From Kutzneria buriramensis (GTDB taxonomy: Bacteria > Actinomycetota > Actinomycetes > Mycobacteriales > Pseudonocardiaceae): 64,000 nucleotides of DNA. Made by a program: the position numbers and the translations under genes. Shown here in pieces: positions 43,401 through 56,062 of this stretch (its first letter is position 1; every line of letters starts with the position of its first letter). A model generated the notes under the pieces. That model was not told where the DNA came from, did not search any database, and was given only the letters and a program-made list of their open reading frames with translations. The stretch is taken from the NCBI RefSeq assembly GCF_003387475.1, contig NZ_QUNO01000025.1, forward strand, positions 62,001 to 126,000, given 5' to 3'.

Positions 43401-44057
43401 TCAGACCTGCGCCGACGCGCCCACGGGGTGCCGCGTGACCGTTCCCGTGACTCCGTCCAGCCCCAGCGCCACGAGCGTGACGATGCCGACCGACAGGCAC
43501 AAACCGGCGACCGTGTCGGTGGAGTAGTGGAAGCCGTCGACGATCAGCGCCAGCATCACGATGCCGGACACGGCCGCCAGCAGCACGCCCAGTGCCACGC
43601 GCAGCGCAAGGGTCAGGCCGGTCGCGCCGAGCAGGATCACCCCGAGCGCCGCGCATTCCGACACCGTGCCGACAGTGTGCCCGCTCGGGTACGACAACAG
43701 CGTGGAGTTGTAGCGCCGCCCCACCAGTGGCTTCAGCACGACCTCGGTGATCAGGATCGACGCCAGCGGCCCGAGCGCGGCCAGCGCCGCGATGTCGAAC
43801 CGGCGGCGCAGTACCGCCGTCACGACCACGACCGCCAGCACGGTCGCCACCACCGCCAGGTCGGCGACGTGCAACAGGTCGTACAGCAGCAGGCGGTCCC
43901 GGCCGAAGACCGTGAACAGCCGGTCGTCCACGGCGTCGTCGAAGGCGCCGGCGCGGCGCTCCCCGTGATACAGCGCCGCCCCCACGGCGACGACGACGGC
44001 GCAGACCACGACGAGGCCGACGGCGGGTCGGCGCGCCTGGGGCGGCAGCAGGCTCAC
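43401..44057 (-). CDS. PAP2-family membrane phosphatase
   Basis: 218 residues, about six helices. The three phosphatase motifs are KPLVGRRY, SYPSGHT and DGFHYSTDTVAG, with the conserved catalytic His in the last two. It probably dephosphorylates a lipid phosphate or pyrophosphate such as undecaprenyl pyrophosphate or phosphatidate. GTG 44057. It is divergent from the thioesterase gene across 35 bp. Confidence 0.88.
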   Translation of the reverse strand: MSLLPPQARRPAVGLVVVCAVVVAVGAALYHGERRAGAFDDAVDDRLFTVFGRDRLLLYDLLHVADLAVVATVLAVVVVTAVLRRRFDIAALAALGPLASILITEVVLKPLVGRRYNSTLLSYPSGHTVGTVSECAALGVILLGATGLTLALRVALGVLLAAVSGIVMLALIVDGFHYSTDTVAGLCLSVGIVTLVALGLDGVTGTVTRHPVGASAQV

Positions 44058-44092
44058 CGGTCAAGGCTACGGAACGCCGGTAGGTTGCTCAT

Positions 44093-44833
44093 GTGAGCAC
44101 GGGAGCCAAGATCTTGGTCCGGCCGCGGCCGCGGCCCCAGGCGAGCCGGGTGCTGGTGTGCCTCGGCTACAGCGGCGGCGGCACCGCCCCGTTCCGGTCG
44201 TGGGCGACGCAGTTGCCGGACGACATGGAACTGGTGCTGGTCTGCTACCCCGGTCGGGAGAGCCGGTTCTCCGAGCCGTTCGCCACCGAGTGGGATCCGC
44301 TCTGCGACGAGGTGGTCGACGCCGTCGTCACGGAGGTCGCGACCAGGCCGTACGTCCTGTTCGGGCACAGCATGGGTGCGGTGATGGCGTTCGAGGTGGC
44401 GGCCCGCGCCGAGCGCCGCGGCCACGGGCCGACGGCGCTGACGGTGTCGGCCAGCGAGGCGCCGACCGACTGGCCGGTGCCCGGCCACGAGCCCAACCTC
44501 GGGCAGACCGACGACGAGCTGCTGCACTGGATGAGCACCGTCGGCCAGCTGCCGCAGGCGCTGCTCGACGAGCCGGAGCTGGTGCAGATGGCGGTCGCGC
44601 TGCTGCGTGCCGACCTCACGGTCAGCGCCAGCTACCGGTACCGGCCGGGCACCACGGTGCGGGCGCCGCTCCAGATCGTCTACGGCGTGGACGACGGCGA
44701 CGACTCCGCCGGCAACGCCAAGCGGTGGATGGGACTCGGCGAGGGGTCGGTGCGGGTGGACGAGCTGCCGGGCGGCCACTTCTACACGCCGGAGATCTGG
44801 TCGGCCTTCCCGAGTCGAATCGCTTCGCTTTAA
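44093..44833 (+). CDS. Orphan type II thioesterase
   Basis: 246-residue alpha/beta hydrolase of the GrsT type. Nucleophile Ser in VLFGHSMGAVMA, Asp in IVYGVDDGDD and His in GGHFYTPEIW. Type II thioesterases edit stalled carriers of NRPS or PKS enzymes, yet none is in the window, so it is likely to act in trans or to be a remnant. GTG 44093 lies 7 to 8 nt after TAGGTT, a likely leaderless start. Confidence 0.88.
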   Translation: MSTGAKILVRPRPRPQASRVLVCLGYSGGGTAPFRSWATQLPDDMELVLVCYPGRESRFSEPFATEWDPLCDEVVDAVVTEVATRPYVLFGHSMGAVMAFEVAARAERRGHGPTALTVSASEAPTDWPVPGHEPNLGQTDDELLHWMSTVGQLPQALLDEPELVQMAVALLRADLTVSASYRYRPGTTVRAPLQIVYGVDDGDDSAGNAKRWMGLGEGSVRVDELPGGHFYTPEIWSAFPSRIASL

Positions 44834-44884
44834 GTTCGTTTACAAAGTGAACATTTCCTGAACCTGCAACTACTTGAAAATAGA

Positions 44885-44917
44885 ACTAGGCGGGCCACTG
44901 GCTGTGGCCCGCCTAGT
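44885..44917. terminator. Bidirectional hairpin terminator
   Basis: Perfect 14-bp arms (44885-44898, 44904-44917) with a TGGCT loop between the convergent thioesterase and XRE genes. Confidence 0.75.
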
Positions 44918-44990
44918 CGCTTCTCGGGAACCTAGTCGGCACGGCGGGGGTTCGCGCCACTGTCGTCCCGGTCGGCGGTGTCGACCCGAT

Positions 44991-45350
44991 CTACCGCCCC
45001 ACCGGCGGCACGCCGCCGGCGATCAGGTCCGCGTACGGCTGCGTCGGCCTCGACGCGACGCGCACCAGCTGGCCGTCGGCCTTGGACCGCTCGACCGAGC
45101 TGCTGTGCTCCCGATACGCGTTGTACAGCGCCCCGCCCGAGTGCAACGCCTTCTCTGCGTGAAAGGCGAAGTCCCGGGACGGCGGCTTGGCCCCACTCTC
45201 CACTTTGGACACGTATGAGCGGTCATAGCCCATCCGTCGTGCGAGTGTGGTCCTCGACAGCCCGCGCAGCGTCCGCCAACGCTTGAGTTCTCCAGCGAAG
45301 ACGTTCGCGGCGGCCTCGGCATCATCAGCCGGGAATTGGCCAGTCGCCAT
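44991..45350 (-). CDS. XRE-family regulator
   Basis: 119 residues: HTH_3/HTH_31 domain (ELKRWRTLRGLSRTTLARRMGYDRSYVSKVESGAKPP) plus a C-terminal part with LHSGGALYNAYREH, the form seen in actinobacterial regulators paired with DUF397 proteins. No DUF397 gene is beside it. ATG 45350 has GGGGAGG five bases upstream. It is downstream of a TetR gene on the same strand. Confidence 0.85.
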   Translation of the reverse strand: MATGQFPADDAEAAANVFAGELKRWRTLRGLSRTTLARRMGYDRSYVSKVESGAKPPSRDFAFHAEKALHSGGALYNAYREHSSSVERSKADGQLVRVASRPTQPYADLIAGGVPPVGR

Positions 45351-45393
45351 TGTCACCTCCCCAGATTTGACCGTGGAGGCCCGACAGTACTCC

Positions 45394-45409
45394 CTGAGCA
45401 ACTGCTCAG
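45394..45409. promoter_or_regulatory. CTGAGC-N4-GCTCAG palindrome
   Basis: Inverted repeat between the XRE gene and the end of the TetR gene; it could be an XRE operator or part of a terminator. Short, so low confidence. Confidence 0.3.
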
Positions 45410-46035
45410 TATACAGTTTCGCGAAGTCCATCCGATCGTCGTGCGGCCGGTCGGGGGACCGCCCTTGACCGGTGGTGGACAATCACCGCCGCGGCCGTCT
45501 GGAACAGCAGGTTGGCGGCCTCGTCGTCGCGGGCGGGATCGCCGCTGGTGATCCACTCCAGCACCGAGTTGAGCACAAGATCGGTCACGCCCCGGGCCAG
45601 CCAGGCCCGCAGCTGCGGATCCTTGACGGAGTCGGCGAGCGTCTGCTCGGCCACCTGCACGGTCTGCGCGACGAGCGCCTGGGCGTACTCGGCGAAGACC
45701 GGCTCCCGGACCGCGTGTCGGAACAGGAGCGTGAAGCCGGCCGGGTCGCGCCGGGCGGCGGCCAGCAGCGCGCGCAGGCCGACCTCGGTGTCGTAGCCGA
45801 ACTGGGAGCTGTCGACCAGCCGCTGCCAGGTGGTGTCCAGCGCGGCGGTGTAGATGTCCTTCTTGGTGGCGTAGTGCCGATACAAGATGATCTTGGTGAC
45901 ACCGGCCTCCGCGGCGACGTCGTCCATCGACGTGCCGTTGTAGCCGCCACGGGCGAACGCCCGGGCCGCGGCCGCCACGATGCTCGCGGCCCGTTCCTGG
46001 CGCGGCATCAGCCGCCGGCCGCCGACGTCCCGCAT
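45406..46035 (-). CDS. TetR-family regulator
   Basis: 209 residues from ATG 46035; ATG 46008 or GTG 46083 are alternatives because no strong ribosome site decides it. The HTH is NGTSMDDVAAEAGVTKIILYRHYATKKDIY; the rest is a helical ligand domain. It is divergent from the encapsulin operon across 760 bp, so control of that operon is possible but unproven. Confidence 0.85.
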   Translation of the reverse strand: MRDVGGRRLMPRQERAASIVAAAARAFARGGYNGTSMDDVAAEAGVTKIILYRHYATKKDIYTAALDTTWQRLVDSSQFGYDTEVGLRALLAAARRDPAGFTLLFRHAVREPVFAEYAQALVAQTVQVAEQTLADSVKDPQLRAWLARGVTDLVLNSVLEWITSGDPARDDEAANLLFQTAAAVIVHHRSRAVPRPAARRSDGLRETVY

Positions 46036-46796
46036 CCGCTGTGCCCCCGTCCGCCTTCGAGGCACCGACGTTACCCGGTGCACGTGGATGATCGCGAAGA
46101 GCTAGCGCGTGTCGGGGCATGGATCGGTGGGTGGACGCGCAGGATCCGGTCAGATGTCCCGTTTTGTCATCGGCCGCGGCGAAAATGCGGCCACCCAATC
46201 GTGGCGTTCGCGGTTATCCCGTGAATGGTGTGATTGCTTTTATGGCCAATCGCGACTTCCGGTCAGAAAAATCGGCGCGATCTGGTGACGTTGGGTGAGC
46301 GGCTGGTCACGTGTGGCTTTGTGACGCGACAAGCATCGTCCCGGCGCGCGGCGTGACGGTCCGCCACTCGAACGGCCGAATGTCGCGTCGACCTCGGCAG
46401 ATTTTGTCTCTTTGGAGTGGTTCGCGAGACATCGGATGATCCGACACGTCCGTCGTCCTACCGCAATGGTGAACGAGGGTCGGCGGGGAAAGAGAACCCG
46501 AATGGCGGCGCGACGCCACCTCGCTGTCCTATTGCCGCGCGGTGCCGAGGTGAAATCGGTCGGCGATGCTACCGACGGTGGATGGTAGCTAGCCGAGTTG
46601 GGTGAACAAAAGACCAAACTTCCGGCCCTGCAATGGTCACCCGCTCGGGCGACTGTACGTCCGCTGAACGGCGGTGCTAGTTTCGCTCCTGTCGGCATCC
46701 AAATCGGCCTGCGATTAATTCGCCTTCGTCCCGTGCGGGTCGAACGCGCTTTTCTTTTCTATTCCTCTTAGTCGATCTGGTGAGGAGTTGTCCGTC
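46036..46796. other. Long, lower-GC intergenic region upstream of the encapsulin-geosmin operon
   Basis: About 760 bp with clearly lower GC than its surroundings and no convincing gene. A T/C-rich stretch (46750-46770) precedes the ribosome site, and TAGTTT (46679-46684) is a possible -10. The length suggests complex control of the operon. I find no long perfect palindrome. Confidence 0.5.
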
Positions 46797-51900
<5,104 letters not shown>

Positions 51901-51914
51901 GCTCCTGAGAGGGA

Positions 51915-52955
51915 GTGGTTCCCATCGATGTCATCTCGCAGCCCCGCTCCGCCGCCGACGTCCTGGCGTGGAGCCGTGGCGTGGTCGACCCGGCGATGCG
52001 CGCGGCCGTGGACACGCTGCCCGCCGCCATGCGCCGGGTCGCCGGCTACCACTTCGGGTGGTGGGACGCCGACGGCACGCCCCGTGAGGGCGACGCCGGC
52101 AAGGCGATCCGGCCCACGCTGGCCGTGCTGTGCGCCGAGGCGGTCGGCGGGTCGGCGGTGGACGCCGTGCCCGCGGCCGTCGCGGTGGAGATGGTGCACA
52201 ACTTCTCGCTGCTGCACGACGACGTGATGGACCGGGACGTGAGCCGCCGTCACCGACCGACCGCCTGGACGGTCTTCGGTGTCAGCGCGGCGATCCTGGC
52301 CGGCGACGCGCTGCTCACGCTGGCGTACGACGTCCTGGCCGTCAGCGGGCACGCGCGGGCGCAGGAAGCGATGCGGATGGTCAGCTCCGCCGTGCAGGAC
52401 CTCGTCGAGGGACAGTGCGAGGACGTGTCCTTCGAGGACCGGTCCGATGTGGACCTGTCGGAATGTCTGACCATGGCGGGGGAGAAGACCGGCGCGCTGC
52501 TGGCCTGTTCCACCGCAGTCGGCGCGCTGTTCGGTGGCGGCGCGGCGGACCAGGTCGAGCACATGCGGGTGTTCGGCGAGCACCTGGGGCTGGCGTTCCA
52601 GCTGGTGGACGATCTCCTCGGCATCTGGGGAGATCCGCAGGTGACCGGCAAGCCCGTGCACTCGGATCTGGTCAGCCGCAAGAAGTCCCTGCCCGTGGTC
52701 GCCGCCCTGACCGCCGGTGTGCCGGCCGCGGACGAACTCGCGCTGTTGTACGGGCGGCCGACCGAGCTGTCCGATGTGGAGCTCGCCCGGGCCGCCGAAC
52801 TGGTGGAACTGGCCGGCGGGCGGTCCTGGACCCAGCGGGAGTCCATCGACCAGTTGGACCTCGCGCTGGCCGAGTTGTCGCTGGCCGCGCCCGTCGACCG
52901 GGCGGCCGCGGAGCTGACCGCGCTGGCCCGGTTGGTGACCCGCCGCGACCGCTGA
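51915..52955 (+). CDS. Polyprenyl (isoprenyl) diphosphate synthase
   Basis: 346 residues, all-helical trans-prenyltransferase. First Asp-rich motif is DDVMD (102-106) in NFSLLHDDVMDRD; the second is QLVDDLLGIWGD (Asp232-Asp233). It likely makes farnesyl diphosphate, the substrate of the adjacent geosmin synthase, although chain length is not certain from sequence. Family 2B encapsulin loci commonly contain such a synthase. GTG 51915 is used, with GAGAGGGA almost touching it, so the exact start is uncertain. It begins 14 bp after geoA. Confidence 0.9.
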   Translation: MVPIDVISQPRSAADVLAWSRGVVDPAMRAAVDTLPAAMRRVAGYHFGWWDADGTPREGDAGKAIRPTLAVLCAEAVGGSAVDAVPAAVAVEMVHNFSLLHDDVMDRDVSRRHRPTAWTVFGVSAAILAGDALLTLAYDVLAVSGHARAQEAMRMVSSAVQDLVEGQCEDVSFEDRSDVDLSECLTMAGEKTGALLACSTAVGALFGGGAADQVEHMRVFGEHLGLAFQLVDDLLGIWGDPQVTGKPVHSDLVSRKKSLPVVAALTAGVPAADELALLYGRPTELSDVELARAAELVELAGGRSWTQRESIDQLDLALAELSLAAPVDRAAAELTALARLVTRRDR

Positions 52956-53104
52956 GGTGGGCACACCTTAGCCCTGGCCGGGCGCGGTAACCAGCCGCCG
53001 TTGGTCGGGCGGGCAGTGGACGTTCGTCGGTTGTTTTGTCCTGGCGGTCAGGATTTGACTGGCCGGTGACGATCATCCGGCGACGACTGCCCGAGGTGGG
53101 GACC

Positions 53105-56029
53105 GTGCACAGATCTCGCCTGCTCACCGTGGCGACGACCCTGACCATGAGTGCCGCGCTGGCGATGCTGGGCAGCGGCCCGGCGACCGCGGCCCCGACG
53201 GCGCCCGCGCCCGCCGGCGCCGACTCCGGCGGCCCGGTGATCGTGGTGCTGAACAACCAGCACACCGACCTCAAGCTGCGGAATTCCGCGCGGGCCGACA
53301 CCACCCGATCCGACCAGCAGTCGGTCGTATCGGACATCGAGGCCAATGGCGGCGCCGACGTCACACAGTTGGTGAGTGTGAACGCTGTGGCCGCCACCGT
53401 GTCCGCGGCCGAGGTGAGCCGCTTACGCGCCAATCCGGCCGTGCGCGAGGTCGTGCCGGACGAGCAGATGACGATCGACGCGGTGGCGCAGGTGCCGCAC
53501 GAGCCGCCGGCCAAGCTGAGCTCCAAGCTGTGTCCCAGCGACCCGGCCAAGCCCTTCCTCGAGCCGGAGGCGTTGTCGGTCACCCGAACCGAGACCGACC
53601 GCCCCGGCGACGACCGGCAGGCGTCCAAGGTCGCCACCGGCAAGGGCGTGATCGTCGCCATCGACGGCATGAACCAGCTGGCCGGCAACCCCAACTTCGT
53701 CCGGCCGGACGGCTCGCACGTGGTGATCGACGCGCCGAACCCGGCCGAGGACGACAGCGACGGCGAGTACTACGGCGACGCGTCCTCGGTCGCCGGCCAG
53801 GGGCTCGTCACGTACGACTACAGCAAGGAACTGCCGTTCTCCGGCCTGCCGGCCGGCTGCACGTTCCGGATCAAGGGCCTCGCCCCCGACGCCTCGCTGG
53901 TCGACTCGTCGCAGATCGACATCCCGAACCAGCGGGAATCCCAGGTCGTGGCCGGCATCGACCACGCCGTGGTCACCGAGCACGCCGACATCATCTCCGA
54001 GTCGTACGGCTACACCCAGCGCCCCGGCCGGTATTCGGTGTTCTACGCGGCCAACGACGCCGCCGTCGCGGCCGGCGTGACCGTGGTGGTTTCCTCCGGC
54101 GACAGCGGCGTCTCCGGGACCGTGTCGTCGCCGGCCACCGACCCGCTCGTGATCGCCGTCGGCGGCACCAACACGTTGCGCATGGTCAGCCAGGCCTACG
54201 GCTACGACTCGTGGATCAACAACGACATCACGCCGCTCTCCTCCGGTGGCACCGCGCCCAACAACCGGGTCGTGGACCTGGTCGCGCCCGGCTACGGCGG
54301 CATGGCCGCGTGCAGCCCGGTCGGCTCGGACTGCCCCACCAACACGCTCACCGAGGCGTTCGGCGGGACCAGCCAGGCCTGCCCGCTGGTGGCCGCCGCG
54401 GCCGCCGACGTGATCGAGGCGTACGCCGACACCCACAGCGGCGCGAAGCCCAGTCCCGCGCTGATCAAGGAGATCCTCACCGGCACCGCCAAGGACGTCG
54501 GTGCGCCCGCTGACCAGCAGGGCGCCGGCCTGCTCGACGTGTACGCCGCCGTGCGCGCCGCCCAGCAGCAGCCCGGTAGCACCGTGGCGGCCCCGGAGGC
54601 CCCGGCCCTCGTGCCGTCACCGTCCCAATTGGACATTGCTGCCAATGCCGGTGCGAGCGCGCAGACCGTGAACCTGTACAACGCCAGCAGCACGCCGACC
54701 ACCGTCACCGGCACGTACCGGGAGCTCGGCGCCGGCAAGCAGTTCGGGGCCACCGTCACCGAGCCCGTCAGCGCGCCCGACCCCAGCCTGCCCGTGCCGG
54801 CGTACGGGGCCACCGCCGCGTCGCCGATCGCGTTCACGGTGCCCGCCGGGCTCGACCGACTCACCGCCGACATGATCATCCCCGATCCAGCCAACGGCAC
54901 CATCCTGTCGTTCACGCTCGTCGACCCCAAGGGCCGGTTGAGCCAGATCTCCTACGACTACGGCACTCCGCCGTCCGGCAGCGCGAAGTTCGGCACCGTG
55001 TCCAACATCCAGCACGTCGAGGTGGCCGCGCCGACGCCCGGCGCCTGGACCGCGAAGATCCTCTGGGCCAACGGTCGCGCGCACCTCCAGTCGCCGCCCA
55101 ACGTGCCCGGCAGCTACCGGGGCGACATCTCCTTCCGCACCACCGGCCAGCACTACGTGACCAAGCCCGCTACCGGTCCGGTGACTATTCCGGCCCACTC
55201 CAGCGTTTCCGTGCCGCTGACCGTGACCATGCCGGCCGCGCCCGGCGACCACCCCGAGTCGGTGCAGTTCGTCGCCACCAACGGCGCCCGCACCTCGCTG
55301 CCCGTGCAGCGCCGCACCCTGATCCCGTCCGCCGGCGGGTCGTTCACCACCACCATCACCAGCTCCGTCGGGCGGCAGGTCGGTCAGATCAGCACGTTCA
55401 ACCTCGACGTGCCGGCCGGCAAGAAGGATCTCGACGTCACCTTCCACACCGCCGACGCCAGCCCCGACAACGCCTTCGTGTACTACCTCATCGATCCCGA
55501 CGGCAAGGTCGTCACCACCGACGCCACGCCCACCACCACCGTGCAGGGCGTCGGCAGCGACCAGCCCGTAGCGCTGGCGTCGCTCGTCACCGCCAACCCG
55601 AAGCCCGGCCGGTGGGAGATCGACGTCATGCTCCGGCTCACCACCAGTGGCAAGGAGTTCACCCAGGAGGTGCACGGCACCGTCGGCTACGACCGCTCCG
55701 ACGCCGTCGCCTACAACCTGCCCGCCGTCGGCAGCACCGTCGCCGCCAAGTCGTCCCGGCCGCTGTACTTCCGGGTCACCAACACCACCGGCGTCGGCCG
55801 CACCTTCCGTCTCTCCGGTAGCGCTGGCGACATCACCGGCGGCGCTCCCGTCTATCTCGCCGCCGGCACCACCGCGTTGTTCACGGCCACGCTGTCGCCG
55901 GTGGCCGCTGCCGGCACGGCGGTGACCGGCGTGGTGAACGTGCTCAGCAACACCAGCGTCGCCGGCGGTTCGCAGACGCTGGCCGCGCTGCCGTACAGCT
56001 ACACCGTGGGCACCTCCGTCAATCCCTGA
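53105..56029 (+). CDS. Secreted S8/S53-type serine peptidase with sedolisin-like catalytic residues
   Basis: 974 residues. Signal peptide (about 1-35, cleavage near ATA-AP) and an inhibitor-I9-like propeptide (PVIVVLNNQHTDLKL to PAVREVVPDEQ). In the catalytic domain the place of the subtilisin HGT motif reads GEYYGDASSVAG, which has the Glu-x3-Asp spacing of S53 sedolisins. The oxyanion segment is VVVSSGDSG (Asp, as in sedolisins) and the Ser is in GGTSQACP. A long C-terminus (from about 505) is beta-sandwich-like, with proprotein-convertase-type modules. GTG 53105 has GAGG nine bases upstream; extracellular protein breakdown is likely. Confidence 0.85.
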   Translation: MHRSRLLTVATTLTMSAALAMLGSGPATAAPTAPAPAGADSGGPVIVVLNNQHTDLKLRNSARADTTRSDQQSVVSDIEANGGADVTQLVSVNAVAATVSAAEVSRLRANPAVREVVPDEQMTIDAVAQVPHEPPAKLSSKLCPSDPAKPFLEPEALSVTRTETDRPGDDRQASKVATGKGVIVAIDGMNQLAGNPNFVRPDGSHVVIDAPNPAEDDSDGEYYGDASSVAGQGLVTYDYSKELPFSGLPAGCTFRIKGLAPDASLVDSSQIDIPNQRESQVVAGIDHAVVTEHADIISESYGYTQRPGRYSVFYAANDAAVAAGVTVVVSSGDSGVSGTVSSPATDPLVIAVGGTNTLRMVSQAYGYDSWINNDITPLSSGGTAPNNRVVDLVAPGYGGMAACSPVGSDCPTNTLTEAFGGTSQACPLVAAAAADVIEAYADTHSGAKPSPALIKEILTGTAKDVGAPADQQGAGLLDVYAAVRAAQQQPGSTVAAPEAPALVPSPSQLDIAANAGASAQTVNLYNASSTPTTVTGTYRELGAGKQFGATVTEPVSAPDPSLPVPAYGATAASPIAFTVPAGLDRLTADMIIPDPANGTILSFTLVDPKGRLSQISYDYGTPPSGSAKFGTVSNIQHVEVAAPTPGAWTAKILWANGRAHLQSPPNVPGSYRGDISFRTTGQHYVTKPATGPVTIPAHSSVSVPLTVTMPAAPGDHPESVQFVATNGARTSLPVQRRTLIPSAGGSFTTTITSSVGRQVGQISTFNLDVPAGKKDLDVTFHTADASPDNAFVYYLIDPDGKVVTTDATPTTTVQGVGSDQPVALASLVTANPKPGRWEIDVMLRLTTSGKEFTQEVHGTVGYDRSDAVAYNLPAVGSTVAAKSSRPLYFRVTNTTGVGRTFRLSGSAGDITGGAPVYLAAGTTALFTATLSPVAAAGTAVTGVVNVLSNTSVAGGSQTLAALPYSYTVGTSVNP

Positions 56030-56062
56030 GCTGGACCGACCCGCGCCCGGCAGAATGGCCGG

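Noticed and set aside
46240-46698. Minus-strand frame in the gap before the encapsulin operon
   Set aside because: No ribosome site, no family resemblance, composition not like neighbouring genes, lower-GC stretch.
51915-52955. Longer N-terminal start for the prenyl synthase providing a loading extension
   Set aside because: There is only a 14-bp gap after geoA, and no in-frame start further upstream with a usable ribosome site.
53105-56029. Inactive subtilisin pseudoprotease
   Set aside because: The missing His motif is replaced by a Glu-x3-Asp pair that matches sedolisins, so an active S53-type site is more likely.
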